Assembly (NCBI GenBank): GCA_934435205.1
Contig: CAKSAK010000007.1
Location: forward strand, 62,001 to 126,000
Origin: an uncultured Ruminococcus sp.
Lineage (GTDB): Bacteria > Bacillota > Clostridia > Oscillospirales > Ruminococcaceae
Length of the DNA: 64,000 nucleotides
Direction: 5' to 3'
Under the pieces are notes generated by a model. The model did no database searches. It was not told the origin of the DNA and saw only the letters and a program-made list of their open reading frames with translations. Shown here piece by piece: positions 45,270 through 55,015 of this stretch. How positions within the stretch are numbered: position 1 is the first letter of the stretch; every line of letters starts with the position of its first letter. The translations under genes were made by a program, and so were the position numbers.

Positions 45270-46712
45270 TTAATAAGCCTTGCCCCAAAGCACCATATGC
45301 TTTGCTGGCTTTCCACAGCATACGCAGGTATCTGATATCTCCTCCTGCTCAAATGGGATACATCTTGAGCCTACTCCTGTTAGTTCCTTTACCTTATCCT
45401 CGCAAGCTTCGTCGCCGCACCACATTGCCTTAACAAAGCCGTCGCCCTTTTCCTCAAGAGCCTTTGTTATCTCGTCAAGTGTCTTGCAAACATAGGTGCG
45501 TCTTTCTCTGTTTTCAAGTGCCTTTGCATAAAGACCATCATGAACAGCCTGAAGTCTTTCATTTACTGTTTCAACAAGCTCACCAAGCTTGCAGAATACC
45601 TTTTCTCTGTTGTGTCTTGTAACAAGCACACACTGATCGTTCTCAATATCCTTTGGACCGATCTCAAGTCTTACAGGAACGCCCTTCATCTCATACTGTG
45701 CGAACTTCCAGCCTGGTGACTGCTCTGAATCGTCAAGCTTAACTCTTATGCCTGCATTTTTAAGCGTGTTGTAAAGCTCGTTAGCCTTGTCAAGAACGCC
45801 CTCTTTATGCTGTGCTATAGGTACGATAACTACCTGAACTGGTGCAACAGCAGGTGGCAGAACAAGTCCGTTATCGTCGCCGTGTGTCATTATAACTGCA
45901 CCGATAAGTCTTGTCGTAACGCCCCATGATGTCTGGAATGGGTGTGCAAGCTTATTATCTCTTCCGGTATAAGTGATATCGAAAGCCTTTGCAAAGCCAT
46001 CGCCAAAGTAATGCGAAGTGCCTGCCTGCAAAGCCTTGCCGTCGTGCATAAGAGCCTCGATAGCGTATGTTGCTTCTGCGCCTGCGAACTTGTCGCTCTC
46101 TGTCTTTCTGCCCTTTACGACCGGCATAGCAAGCTGCTGCTCGCAGAAATCAGCGTATACGTTGAGCATTCTCTCTGTCTCCTCGATAGCCTCCTCAGGG
46201 GTCTCGTGGATAGTATGACCCTCCTGCCACAGGAACTCTCTTGAACGCAGGAATGGTCTTGTTGTTTTTTCCCAACGTACAACAGATACCCACTGATTGT
46301 AAAGCTTTGGAAGGTCTCTGTAGGAATGAACTATATTAGCATAATGCTCGCAGAAAAGCGTTTCAGACGTTGGTCTTACGCAAAGTCTGTCTTCAAGCTT
46401 TTCACTTCCGCCGTATGTTACCCAAGCTACCTCAGGAGCAAAGCCCTCAACGTGGTCTTTCTCCTTCTGAAGCAGGCTCTCAGGGATAAACATAGGCATG
46501 CAAACATTTTCATGACCAAGCTCCTTGAACTTTGTGTCAAGTATATGCTGGATATTCTCCCATATTGCATAGCCGTAAGGTCTTATTACCATACAGCCCT
46601 TTACGCTTGTGTATGAAACAAGCTCAGCCTTCATACATATATCAGTATACCACTTTGCGAAATCCTCGTCCATGGAGGTTATCGCATCAACCATTTTCTT
46701 ATCCTTAGCCAT
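45270..46712 (-). CDS. proS: Prolyl-tRNA synthetase, archaeal/eukaryote-like type
   Basis: 480 residues without the editing insertion of the E. coli form. Class II motif 2 ([24 protein letters not shown]) and motif 3-type segments are visible. The C-terminal zinc-type cysteines ([20 protein letters not shown]) and the C-terminal tyrosine (LWGKAY) are typical of this form. No T-box leader: the next gene ends 25 bases upstream. Confidence 0.95.
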   Translation of the reverse strand: MAKDKKMVDAITSMDEDFAKWYTDICMKAELVSYTSVKGCMVIRPYGYAIWENIQHILDTKFKELGHENVCMPMFIPESLLQKEKDHVEGFAPEVAWVTYGGSEKLEDRLCVRPTSETLFCEHYANIVHSYRDLPKLYNQWVSVVRWEKTTRPFLRSREFLWQEGHTIHETPEEAIEETERMLNVYADFCEQQLAMPVVKGRKTESDKFAGAEATYAIEALMHDGKALQAGTSHYFGDGFAKAFDITYTGRDNKLAHPFQTSWGVTTRLIGAVIMTHGDDNGLVLPPAVAPVQVVIVPIAQHKEGVLDKANELYNTLKNAGIRVKLDDSEQSPGWKFAQYEMKGVPVRLEIGPKDIENDQCVLVTRHNREKVFCKLGELVETVNERLQAVHDGLYAKALENRERRTYVCKTLDEITKALEEKGDGFVKAMWCGDEACEDKVKELTGVGSRCIPFEQEEISDTCVCCGKPAKHMVLWGKAY

Positions 46713-46737
46713 TTATAAAACCTCTTTCTTATATCAT

Positions 46738-47106
46738 TCAGATGTCATCATTATTTTGATCATCGCTGTTTTTATTTACAGCTTCACTGCTGACATTCTT
46801 CTTTTTCTTTTTAAAATTGAGAGCATAGATATCCTCGTTATATATCTTATAGTTGGGATCCCAGCCGTCAATGTGGGACTTATCAAATATGCCCTGCACC
46901 TTATAGTTCTCAGGATCATTCCCTGTATTCTCACCGTCCACCCTTTCGGGATCGTCCTTTTCGGCAAGCTCAGGGTGACGTTTTTCAATAAATCGTGCTA
47001 TTTTCGGAGTAATAAGGCAAGCAATGACGATAAAGGTCATTATCACGACACAGCCTGCCGCCAGCTTCAACAGCAATAGCAGTAATTCTTTATTCAGACA
47101 AGTCAC
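46738..47106 (-). CDS. Single-pass membrane protein with charged tail, unknown
   Basis: About 122 residues. I place the start at GTG 47106 or CTG 47097, right after AAGAGGTG, because the promoter lies at 47129-47157; the open frame upstream overlaps ppk and is not coding. One membrane helix (LLLLLLKLAAGCVVIMTFIV), then a hydrophilic Lys/Asp/Asn-rich tail. No family recognised. Probably cotranscribed with proS. Confidence 0.55.
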   Translation of the reverse strand: MTCLNKELLLLLLKLAAGCVVIMTFIVIACLITPKIARFIEKRHPELAEKDDPERVDGENTGNDPENYKVQGIFDKSHIDGWDPNYKIYNEDIYALNFKKKKKNVSSEAVNKNSDDQNNDDI

Positions 47107-47128
47107 CTCTTTTCGCAAACATAAAGTT

Positions 47129-47157
47129 ATTATAGCACAATTATTATCCAAATTCAA
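47129..47157 (-). promoter_or_regulatory. Promoter of the small membrane protein/proS unit
   Basis: TTGAAT, 17 bases, TATAAT on the minus strand. Confidence 0.7.
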
Positions 47158-47200
47158 GGGGTGAAATATGAATTTACCGCCATTTCTGACCTTTTGCACG

Positions 47201-47227
47201 AAAAAAGGCGGAATCAAGTCCGCCTTT
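47201..47227 (-). terminator. ppk terminator
   Basis: Minus-strand stem AAAGGCGGA / TCCGCCTTT then TTT. Confidence 0.85.
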
Positions 47228-47239
47228 GGGCAAATATGG

Positions 47240-49300
47240 TCATTTATCCTCGACCTCCGCCTTTGAAGCTCTTTCATAGGCAAGGTCATAGAAAAGCTCC
47301 TGAGAATTGAGCGGCTCTTTGCCGTCTGAAACAAGGGTATATTCCCCGTCAGAGTCAAGCTCTCTTGCCTGACAATTATCTGCAAGCATTTTGTCGAACA
47401 TCATGCTTATCTGAGCCTTGATATCCTCGTCAAGAATAGGTGTAGCGACCTCAACACGTCTGAGGGTATTTCTTGTCATAAAGTCTGCAGAGGCAATATA
47501 TATCTTTCTTTCCTCGCCCTTGCCGAACATATAGATACGGGAGTGTTCAAGAAAACGTCCCACAATGCTTATTATCCTGATGTTGTCGGTTTCACCCTCA
47601 ACGCCTGGGATAAGACAGCATATGCCTCTTACCACAAGGTCTATCTTAACGCCTGCTCTTGAAGCTTCGATAAATCTGTCGATTATCTTTTTATCCGTAA
47701 GAGAATTTATCTTCACGCCAATATAGCCCTCTCCCCCTGATTGTGCAATGGCTATCTGCTCGTCTATCATATCAAGCACCTTGTTTTGCAGGCAATTCGG
47801 TGCGACAAGAAGCTTGTCAACGCTCTTTACAGTATCGTCAGAAGCAAGGGCGTTGAATACGTCTATAGCGTCCTTTGCGATATCCTTATCGCAGGTCATA
47901 ACAGACAGGTCGGTATAAAGTCTTGAGGTTTTCTCGTTGTAGTTTCCAGTGCCTATCTGAGTATAATACTCGGTCTTTGTGCCTGAACGCTTTGTGATAA
48001 GGCAAAGCTTTGAATGTACCTTATAGCCCTCCAGACCATAGATAACGGTACAGCCTGCCTTTTCAAGTCGGCGTGACCACTCGATATTATTTTCCTCATC
48101 AAATCTCGCTTTAAGCTCCACCAGCACAAGAACGTCCTTGCCATTCTCTGCGGCTTCACAAAGGGCTTCGACCACCTCGCTGTGCTTTGCCACACGATAC
48201 AATGTCATTTTTATAGACACAACGTTTTTATCGTCAGCCGCCTCACGGAGCATATTGATAAAAGGCTTTATGCTGTCAAAAGGATAAGAAAGCAATCTGT
48301 CTTTTTTCTTTATCTGCGGCAGGATCGGCTTGTTATCGTCAAAGGCAGTAAACCTCTGCGGCACTCTCTTTTTATAGAAAAGCTCGGTTTTCTGTCTGAG
48401 TATATCCTGTATCTGGAACAGGAATGACAGATCAAGAGGAGTGCTGTTTCTGAAAACAGATTTTTTATCCACGTCAAGCTGTTTGCAGAGCAGGTCAACT
48501 ATGTTGTTATCAAGCTGTCTTGAAAGCTCCAGTCTTACAGGTGCAAGACGCTTTCTTTTCTTGATAAGGTCAGCCATGAACTCACGGTAATCAAGGTCCT
48601 CATCATAAAGTGCGTCTGCGTCGATATCTGCATTTCTTGTTACTCTTATAAGTGACTTTGACTTGACGGTGTAGCCCTTGAAAATTTTAGGTACATAGTG
48701 GAGGATAAGCTCCTCAGAAAGCATATACTTACCTGTTGAACCGACCTTTATAAGCCGTGGAAAGACCTCGCTCCCGCAGGAGATAACACCCAGCTTTTCC
48801 TTGGAATTTTTGCTTTCAAGAACAACTGCGGCATAGATATCCTTATTTTTAAGGAAAGGGAAAGGCTGTCTTTTGCCCACCACCATAGGCGACAGGAGCG
48901 GGGCTATCTGATTAATAAAATACTGTTCCAACTGAGAATTTTCCTCCGCTGTAAGCTTGGAAAAATCAACAAGAGCAACGCCCTGCTCGGCTATTTTCTT
49001 CATAAGGTCAGCGTAGATCTTATTTTTACGCTTGTTAAGCTCGCCCACTCTAGCGATAACGGCTTTGAGCTGTTCCTTAGCGGTCATATTTGTTTTATTT
49101 TCCCTGCTGTCTGGATCGACCTCCATCTGGTCAGTAAGCGAGCCTACACGAACCATAAAAAACTCGTCCAGATTGCTCTGATAGATAGAAGCAAAAGAAA
49201 GTCTTTCGCAGAGTGGCACGCACTCACGCTCAGCCTCTTCAAGGACTCTTTCATTAAATTTCAGCCATGACAGCTCTCTATTCATAAACACATTTTTCAT
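47240..49300 (-). CDS. ppk: Polyphosphate kinase 1
   Basis: 686 residues, full length. Makes inorganic polyphosphate from ATP. N-terminal FMNRELSWLKFNERVLEEA and the phospholipase-D-like catalytic half with the two histidines expected of the family (GYKVHSKLCLI and the RFLEHSRIYMF segment). AGGAGT precedes the ATG. Monocistronic. Confidence 0.95.
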   Translation of the reverse strand: MKNVFMNRELSWLKFNERVLEEAERECVPLCERLSFASIYQSNLDEFFMVRVGSLTDQMEVDPDSRENKTNMTAKEQLKAVIARVGELNKRKNKIYADLMKKIAEQGVALVDFSKLTAEENSQLEQYFINQIAPLLSPMVVGKRQPFPFLKNKDIYAAVVLESKNSKEKLGVISCGSEVFPRLIKVGSTGKYMLSEELILHYVPKIFKGYTVKSKSLIRVTRNADIDADALYDEDLDYREFMADLIKKRKRLAPVRLELSRQLDNNIVDLLCKQLDVDKKSVFRNSTPLDLSFLFQIQDILRQKTELFYKKRVPQRFTAFDDNKPILPQIKKKDRLLSYPFDSIKPFINMLREAADDKNVVSIKMTLYRVAKHSEVVEALCEAAENGKDVLVLVELKARFDEENNIEWSRRLEKAGCTVIYGLEGYKVHSKLCLITKRSGTKTEYYTQIGTGNYNEKTSRLYTDLSVMTCDKDIAKDAIDVFNALASDDTVKSVDKLLVAPNCLQNKVLDMIDEQIAIAQSGGEGYIGVKINSLTDKKIIDRFIEASRAGVKIDLVVRGICCLIPGVEGETDNIRIISIVGRFLEHSRIYMFGKGEERKIYIASADFMTRNTLRRVEVATPILDEDIKAQISMMFDKMLADNCQARELDSDGEYTLVSDGKEPLNSQELFYDLAYERASKAEVEDK

Positions 49301-49545
49301 TGTGCCATACTCCTTTTATTATGATATCAAAACATCTATACTTATTTAATACATTATATCACAAAACGTCAAACTGTTAAAGAGGTTTAAGCAAAATTCA
49401 TGTAAAATATTCTTATTATCCACTTCCTATATTGTAGCCGCACACAAAAATTATGCAAAATGACGCATTTGCTTTTTTAGCTAAAGCATAATACTGTGCA
49501 AAAAAGCAAAAATCAAAAAAGTCCAAATTTTTTATGCAAAAAAGG
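49301..49545. other. AT-rich intergenic stretch, no gene seen
   Basis: Between ppk and the tRNA promoter I see only A/T runs and scattered GCAAAA motifs; no convincing frame, hairpin or RNA. Confidence 0.5.
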
Positions 49546-49574
49546 TTGACAACGGGGCATAAATAGTGTATAAT
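49546..49574 (+). promoter_or_regulatory. tRNA operon promoter
   Basis: TTGACA, 17 bases, TATAAT: full consensus, 27 bases ahead of tRNA-Met. Confidence 0.88.
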
Positions 49575-49601
49575 AATCAAGTCGCTATGAGAAACGCATA
49601 T

Positions 49602-49678
49602 GGCGGTATAGCTCAGTTGGCTAGAGCACTTGGTTCATACCCAGGGTGTCACCGGTTCAAATCCAGTTACCGCTACCA
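49602..49678 (+). tRNA. tRNA-Met (CAU), elongator type
   Basis: 77-base cloverleaf including encoded CCA. Acceptor GGCGGTA/TACCGCT, anticodon stem CTTGG/CCAGG with loop TTCATAC (anticodon CAT at 49636-49638), T-arm GGTTCAAATCC. The anticodon stem lacks the three G-C pairs of initiators. A CAU-reading isoleucine tRNA cannot be excluded. Confidence 0.88.
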
Positions 49679-49699
49679 CATTTCTCATAGCGAAAAATC

Positions 49700-49774
49700 G
49701 GCCCGTTGGTCAAGAGGTTAAGACGCCGCCCTTTCACGGCGGAATCATGGGTTCAATTCCCGTACGGGTCACCA
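49700..49774 (+). tRNA. tRNA-Glu (UUC)
   Basis: 75-base cloverleaf with encoded CCA. Acceptor GGCCCGT/ACGGGTC, anticodon stem CCGCC/GGCGG with loop CTTTCAC (anticodon TTC). Its 3' end is the attachment site of two tandem integrative elements. Confidence 0.93.
49752..49774. repeat. attL: 3' end of tRNA-Glu
   Basis: 23 bases starting TTCAATTCCCGTACGG and ending TCACCA, identical to 60214-60236. The flanking bases differ on both sides, so the repeat is exactly 23. Confidence 0.92.
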
Positions 49775-49783
49775 AATACAAGG

Positions 49784-49824
49784 CTCTCAAATGACGATAT
49801 ATCGCCATTTGAGAGTTTTTTTTT
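49784..49824. terminator. Terminator after tRNA-Glu
   Basis: Stem CTCTCAAATG/CATTTGAGAG extended by CGAT/ATCG, then nine T. Serves the tRNA transcript and possibly int1 from the other side. Confidence 0.88.
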
Positions 49825-49857
49825 ACCCTGATACGGCTTCTGTCCTTTACTTGTCCT

Positions 49858-51057
49858 TTATACAGCTTTCGGCTGTCCTTTAGTGTCATCGGGCTTGCTG
49901 AAATCGAGTACCGAAGCGATTGCTTCACTTGCCCTCGCCTGAGCCTGATTGAAGACATGACAGTAAATAGAAGTCGTGGTCGTGATCGTTGAGTGACCTA
50001 ATGCTCCCGACACGGCTGCTGCGTCTACGCCCTTGTTTATAAGAGCCGAGGCATAGAAATGGCGCAGGGAGTGAATGTCACAGAAACGGAAATTGTTTGC
50101 TTCACAGAATTCTTTAAGCCAGAAATACGGTGTATTGTTGTTCATCGGTCTGCCGTCCCACTTCACGAACAGGCGGTCATAGTCCTGCCACTTCGTTCCG
50201 AGCCTGATACGCTCCTCGTCCTGTTCTTCTTTGTATGCCCTGAGCAAGTCCATGACGTTCTGAGGGAATTTCAGAGAACGCTGAGATTTCTTTGTCTTGG
50301 TGGTGTCAGTGTAGATACCCTTTGAAGCGGTGTAGTTGCTTGTCCTGCGGATGCTGATAACGTTATGCTCCCAGTCAATGTCCTTCCATTCAAGACCGAG
50401 CATTTCTCCACGTCTGAATCCGCTGTAAATCGCCAAAGTAAAGAAAGTGCGGTATTTCAGTGGTGCGTTTTCAAGAAGCTGAAATAGATGTGCGACTTCT
50501 TCGAGAGTGTAGATGTCCTTCTCCTTCTTCTCGCCCTTCGGAACGGTAACACGTCTGCAAGGGTTGTCGGTGAGCATTTCCATCTTCACAGCGTAGCTGA
50601 ATACATCGCTGATGAAGCTCAGATGATGAACTGCTGTCTTTCTCGACAGCGGTCTGCCGTTTTTCAGGCTTTTGCCGTTAAGTGCCAGATCGTTGATAAA
50701 CTGCTGAATATGACGGCTGGTGATCTTATCAAGTTTGAGATGTCCGATCGCAGGATATACCCTCACAGTGAGCTGTCTCATACGCTCATAGGACGTATTG
50801 CGGAGGTTGAGCTTTGCATACTCCTCGAACCACTGCTCAGCGAAGTCCTGAAACTTAATGTTTGCCGTGACCTGCCCTTTCATGCACTTGTCCTCAAAGA
50901 GAATAGCCTGCTTCTGAAGCTCTTTCTCGATCTGCTTCTTGCTCATACCGTCCGCAGGCTTCCATGACATGGTCTGCACGACCTGATTCCCCGATGTATC
51001 ATATCCGCAGGAAACTCTGATCTGATAGGAGTTTCCTCTTTTTCTTATAGTAGCCAT
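49858..51057 (-). CDS. int: Tyrosine integrase of element 1
   Basis: 399 residues, Tn916/ICE-type phage integrase: N-terminal arm-binding domain (MATIRKRGNSYQIRVSCGY), SAM-like core-binding domain about 70-170, and a catalytic domain with Arg in YSGFRRGEMLGLEWKD, HSLRHFYAS (HxxR), LGHSTITTT, and Tyr in SIYCHVF. Lies next to attL, transcribed toward the tRNA. About half identical by eye to int2 at 60401, fitting shared use of the same tRNA-Glu site. Confidence 0.95.
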   Translation of the reverse strand: MATIRKRGNSYQIRVSCGYDTSGNQVVQTMSWKPADGMSKKQIEKELQKQAILFEDKCMKGQVTANIKFQDFAEQWFEEYAKLNLRNTSYERMRQLTVRVYPAIGHLKLDKITSRHIQQFINDLALNGKSLKNGRPLSRKTAVHHLSFISDVFSYAVKMEMLTDNPCRRVTVPKGEKKEKDIYTLEEVAHLFQLLENAPLKYRTFFTLAIYSGFRRGEMLGLEWKDIDWEHNVISIRRTSNYTASKGIYTDTTKTKKSQRSLKFPQNVMDLLRAYKEEQDEERIRLGTKWQDYDRLFVKWDGRPMNNNTPYFWLKEFCEANNFRFCDIHSLRHFYASALINKGVDAAAVSGALGHSTITTTTSIYCHVFNQAQARASEAIASVLDFSKPDDTKGQPKAV

Positions 51058-51076
51058 AAATGATTCCTTTCTATCA

Positions 51077-51186
51077 CATAGATTTTATGGCATACTCCTG
51101 TTACTCTAATCATAGCGCGCATTTGCCCGTATGTCAAGTAAAATCTTTATTCTTTTTGTCTTTTCGGGAGTATGCCGAAATCTATG
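51077..51186. repeat. Inverted repeat between int1 and xis1
   Basis: Arms CATAGATTT-GGCATACTCC (51077-51099) and GGGAGTATGCC-GAAATCTATG (51166-51186), separated by 66 AT-rich bases. May be integrase arm sites or an operator. Confidence 0.6.
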
Positions 51187-51265
51187 CTTTTGTTCTATGG
51201 TGTTTGTGGATTTTCTGTCTGTTGACGCTCAAACAGCGTAAAATCGCCGTTCTCAGTGTACAGAC

Positions 51266-51559
51266 TTACTTGTTCGCTGTCTGTCCGTTGAAGTAGGCAA
51301 GCAAGTCTGCCTTGTTGATAAGCATCTTGCCACGCTGACCGTCTCCGGCTCTCATGTAAGGAAGCTTACCCTGGGCAATGAGCTTGCGGACAGTATGCTC
51401 TGACAGCCCCTTGACCGCTTCGGCACACTCCTTGATAGTCAGCACCTCAACAGCATTGGACGTAACCTCAGCCACCTGTTCGGAATCATTTGTTTCGATA
51501 AGTTCGCTCAGAATGCTTACGAGCTGAGCGATAAGCTCGTTCTTTCTGTTTGTTGTCAT
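51266..51559 (-). CDS. xis: Excisionase-family DNA-binding protein
   Basis: 97 residues from ATG 51559 (MTTNRKNE), 11 bases after GGAGG. The C-terminal half is a MerR/excisionase winged helix (LTIKECAEAVKGLSEHTVRKL, KLPYMRAGDGQRGKMLINKADLLAYF). Directs excision together with the integrase downstream. Confidence 0.82.
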   Translation of the reverse strand: MTTNRKNELIAQLVSILSELIETNDSEQVAEVTSNAVEVLTIKECAEAVKGLSEHTVRKLIAQGKLPYMRAGDGQRGKMLINKADLLAYFNGQTANK

Positions 51560-51614
51560 AGTTGAAAAAACCTCCATAGCAGGTACTTCCCCTGCTTTCT
51601 ATCTTGTTTATTTG

Positions 51615-52814
51615 TTATTCCAGCACATTCTTTCTTGTGGTGCTGTTGTACTTGTACTGCTGATAATCGGTATTCAGTCCGCAGGCAGAAATAAACGCCT
51701 TAGCCTTTCTCAGCTCACGGGAAAGCTCGTCCTCACGGCTGATACGCTTTGTTTCCTTTTTCAGCTTCTCACGGGTGAAAAGTCCCTTTTGCTCCTCGGC
51801 TTTCTTGTAGGCGGCAAGCTCCGAGGAAACAGCAGACAGTTTTGCTTTCAGTTCATCACGCTCCCGTACAGCTTCATCACGTTCCTTACGGAGCTTCTTA
51901 GTCTGCTTCTGCGATGCAACTTCTTTCTTTGCAAGGTCGGTGACGTTCTGCCAGTCCTCCTGTGACACCGTAACCTTACCGCCGAACACGGTCTTGCCCG
52001 TTTCGATGCTGTCGATCTCCGCAAGTTTAGCAGTTTTCTCCTTGACAGCTTTAAGTATTTCACGCTTTTCGCCAAGCTCCGCTTCGACCTGAGCGTTCTG
52101 CGTTTTAAGCTCATCATTCTGTCGGCGCTGTTCCTTATACTCAGGTATCTCAACTGTCCCTCTCGCCTTTTCGGGAGCGAGGGGCTTGATACCATGTTCA
52201 AGGCAGATCCTATTCAGCACCTCGACCTCGGCAACTCGCCATTTGGCTATAGCCATTTTGCCCTCGCCGTATCCCATTTCTCTAAGTGCCTGAGCGATGC
52301 CATTCTGCGTGTCCTGCCCTCGCTTGTAGTGACCGACAGGAATGTAGTCGATGTGCAAATGGGGAGTTGCTTCGTCCATGTGCAGGACAGCATTAAAAAC
52401 GTAAAAGTTAGGGTTGCGTTCTTGAAATCCTTCCATGTACTCTTTCAGGCAATCGGCAACGAGCTGAAAATCCTCAGTGCCGTACCCCGAATCTTCCTTC
52501 TTGCCGATCTGAACAACGTCCTCATAAAAGCTCTTGCGTTTGTCGGCTGCGGTGCGGACAGTGTTGCAGGGGGTTACACCGAAAAGATGCTCGTAGTAGC
52601 TGCCGTGAACCTTGCGGTCATTACGTTTCTGTTTAGCATTATAACGCTCGGTTGATTCCTTGAAAAGCCGATCGTATGCTTCGCCAATCGGCTGACACAC
52701 GAAAGTGATATTATCGGGAGTACGGAACACGTCAACATTGTCCGCAACGAACTCCCTGTTGTTGTGAGTCAGAGAACCTTTTCCCTGACCAAATGAGATT
52801 CGTTTTTCTTTCAT
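51615..52814 (-). CDS. mobV: MobV-family relaxase (Pre/Mob)
   Basis: 399 residues. N-terminal nickase domain with the metal-binding HMDEATPHLHIDYIPV motif (about residue 145-160) and the conserved Asn/Tyr-rich front. The C-terminal ~170 residues are a long coiled coil (ELKTQNAQVEAELGEKREIL onward). Nicks oriT to start transfer; the likely oriT lies just upstream (52930-53060). Confidence 0.92.
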   Translation of the reverse strand: MKEKRISFGQGKGSLTHNNREFVADNVDVFRTPDNITFVCQPIGEAYDRLFKESTERYNAKQKRNDRKVHGSYYEHLFGVTPCNTVRTAADKRKSFYEDVVQIGKKEDSGYGTEDFQLVADCLKEYMEGFQERNPNFYVFNAVLHMDEATPHLHIDYIPVGHYKRGQDTQNGIAQALREMGYGEGKMAIAKWRVAEVEVLNRICLEHGIKPLAPEKARGTVEIPEYKEQRRQNDELKTQNAQVEAELGEKREILKAVKEKTAKLAEIDSIETGKTVFGGKVTVSQEDWQNVTDLAKKEVASQKQTKKLRKERDEAVRERDELKAKLSAVSSELAAYKKAEEQKGLFTREKLKKETKRISREDELSRELRKAKAFISACGLNTDYQQYKYNSTTRKNVLE

Positions 52815-53372
52815 TTTATTGACCTCGTTTCTAATTGGATTTGGTTATCTCTTTCTGTTAAATCCAATCATATTTACATGGGCAACACTTCCTTTCATGA
52901 CCGCTAAGGCGGAATTGCTATCGCAAAGCCCTGACGGGCGAGAGAGGCGCGGAGCGCCGATTACAAGGGTCGTGAGCGCCGCTTGTAACTCCGTAGTACT
53001 TGCGGCAGCATAAGACCGCCACAAGAACTACTCCGCCCTGCGGGGCTATCCCTGACGGGAAAGAAACGGTTGTCGGAGCAGGCGGAAATGTGGGCGCATT
53101 TATTCAAAAATCCGCATTACATTTTTTCAAAATCAGCATTTCAAAAATGATGATTCTGCTCATGAACTTTCGCTCAAAAGTGAGCTAAAGTCGATGCGAT
53201 TATCTTCAACTTTAACTCGGACAAAAATGTCCATGTTCAACATTTTGTTAAGCTAAAAATACTCAACCAACATCGACCTCCGGCAACCAACATTCAGGTC
53301 TGTCTCTTGCAAAAGTAGCTATTCCGCTATTTCAAAGTCAGCCACCACAAAAACCACAAAATCCAATGTGAT
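52815..53372. other. Probable oriT region, no gene
   Basis: 558 bases without a convincing gene. Dense inverted repeats at 52946-52958 (GGCGC/GCGCC), 52961-52988 (TTACAAG/CTTGTAA) and 52993-53031 (GTAGTACTTGCGGC with GCCACAAGAACTAC, two mismatches). Location immediately ahead of the relaxase gene is the usual place of oriT. The remaining half (53100-53372) is AT-rich and featureless. Confidence 0.55.
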
Positions 53373-54818
53373 TCAGATATGGGGATTCACATGAACCATC
53401 TGAGCTTTTTTGTTGTTGGCAGCGGTCACATCTTCATAAGCGATATACCCATACTCCGCAAGAGTATCAAGAGCCGAGTAGAAGTCTTTTGCCGTTGGGA
53501 ACAGATTGCATCGGCAGGCGTGGTAGAGATCGGACTTCAAACCCTTTTTGATATTCTTGGTCTTGAAGATCTGAATGATCTTCTCAGCCTTGACGATGTT
53601 CCCGTCAGGGGCATTCACACTGAAACCGTATATTGCCTGATAGCGGTAGTAGTGAGCTATGTTGAACGACCTCACAAGCGTATCATGGCTGACAGCTTCT
53701 GCGGACGGCTCGATACCTCTGGAACAGCAGTCCGCACAATGAAGAATACAAGCTATCCGAAGTATCAGACCATGAAACTTTCCACCCCAGTCCTGACAGC
53801 AGCACATAGAGCCTTTTATATCTTTTTCGATATACTTATTACAATAATCTATGTACTCCTCGGAAGCATGACGGGACAAATGTAGTATCGTTTCTTCTCC
53901 ATTATGGTCTTTCTTTCCTCGCATGAGCTGAAATATGAGATCGTGGTATTTCTGTTTGACCTCTTTTGATACAGGAGCAGTATCATATCTGCGGTTTCCG
54001 ACAGCGCTCTCGGCAAAGCAGTGAACGAAACGTGCAAGCAGACCGCTTGACCTGAACGCCGTATCATTCATCATGTTATCCCAAATATATGGCTGACCTG
54101 CGATAGCCACCGACATATACGGACGGGGAATCTCAGCTCGTCCACGAACAACACGGTCACAGACGTACTTCTCTCCGTTCCACGCTTTCAGGAGCAGATC
54201 GAGGTTCGGAATACCGCCGCTGTATTTGCCGTTGAAGTTACTGAGCATTCCTGCTTCGTCCGAGATCATAAGCAAAGTATCATTATTGCAAAGCTCGATC
54301 ACAAGCGATTCGGGCGTTATATCGTCAACGGCTATACGGATAGGAGTGGTGTTTCGGATATTATCAGCCTGGACACGGAGCTTTGCTATGGCTGCGGTAT
54401 CAGGCTCGTCCTCTTTCTCCATAGCCTTGACACGAGCTTCAAGAGCCTTGACGTCCTGCTGTGCTTTGTACATTTCCTCACGGTGATCCTTGTTGTACTT
54501 GCTCTCAAAGCTGTCGAACGGAGCTTTGATGAAGTGCATCACAGGGCTTTTTCTTTCAGACGGCTGTGCTATGATGATCGAATACAGCACAGGCGGTTCG
54601 GTGTGGTCTGCTTTTCCTGCAAGTCTGTACAGACCTGTGAAGCAGTAGCCCACGGCTGAGAGCATTGCTGTCCCTGCCATTCCCGCATCGGTGAAAGTCG
54701 TGACCGAGATCGCCTGCACCATATCACGCAGGACGGGCGGCAACGCTCCGAGGGGAAACGGGATAGTATCTGCCGTATGCCGTAGCGGACGGGGTTCTAC
54801 CCATTTGATTTCATTCAT
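53373..54818 (-). CDS. DUF3987-family protein, possible replication helicase/primase accessory
   Basis: 481 residues. A P-loop-like turn (IIIAQPSERKSPVMHFI) near 85-100, a coiled segment (ALEARVKAMEKEDEPDTAAIAKL), and Walker-B-like ISDEAGMLSNFNGKYSG fit the DUF3987 family found on mobile elements. Family function is not established; an origin-related ATPase is the usual guess. Transcribed from the operator-bearing promoter at 54928-54957. Confidence 0.75.
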   Translation of the reverse strand: MNEIKWVEPRPLRHTADTIPFPLGALPPVLRDMVQAISVTTFTDAGMAGTAMLSAVGYCFTGLYRLAGKADHTEPPVLYSIIIAQPSERKSPVMHFIKAPFDSFESKYNKDHREEMYKAQQDVKALEARVKAMEKEDEPDTAAIAKLRVQADNIRNTTPIRIAVDDITPESLVIELCNNDTLLMISDEAGMLSNFNGKYSGGIPNLDLLLKAWNGEKYVCDRVVRGRAEIPRPYMSVAIAGQPYIWDNMMNDTAFRSSGLLARFVHCFAESAVGNRRYDTAPVSKEVKQKYHDLIFQLMRGKKDHNGEETILHLSRHASEEYIDYCNKYIEKDIKGSMCCCQDWGGKFHGLILRIACILHCADCCSRGIEPSAEAVSHDTLVRSFNIAHYYRYQAIYGFSVNAPDGNIVKAEKIIQIFKTKNIKKGLKSDLYHACRCNLFPTAKDFYSALDTLAEYGYIAYEDVTAANNKKAQMVHVNPHI

Positions 54819-54862
54819 AAGTTTTGTTTTCCTCTACTTTTGTAATTTTTCTTGTATTTCTA

Positions 54863-54891
54863 TTGACAGATTGCGTTTGATGTGCTATAAT
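54863..54891 (+). promoter_or_regulatory. Promoter of the element 1 repressor
   Basis: TTGACA, 17 bases, TATAAT: full consensus, reading toward the repressor gene. Confidence 0.8.
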
Positions 54892-54927
54892 AATCTAAGA
54901 AATGACACGTTGCAATCTTTGAAATAT

Positions 54928-54957
54928 ATTATATGCTATCTGAGTAGCATTTGTCAA
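54928..54957 (-). promoter_or_regulatory. Opposing promoter with palindromic operator
   Basis: TTGACA, 18 bases, TATAAT on the minus strand. The spacer is the palindrome ATGCTA-TCTGAG-TAGCAT (54933-54950). It faces the promoter at 54863-54891, so the two transcripts collide over ~25 bases. Confidence 0.72.
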
Positions 54958-55015
54958 GCAAAAATAATCAGAATTAAATAAGTTCTGCTCTTTGCACAAA
55001 TTGGAGGGACACAAA

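Noticed and set aside
46713..46740. T-box leader for proS
   Set aside because: Only 25 bases separate proS from the preceding gene; no room for a T-box and no specifier hairpin seen.
47107..47385. N-terminal extension of the 46738 gene
   Set aside because: It overlaps ppk, precedes the promoter at 47129-47157 and reads as non-coding.
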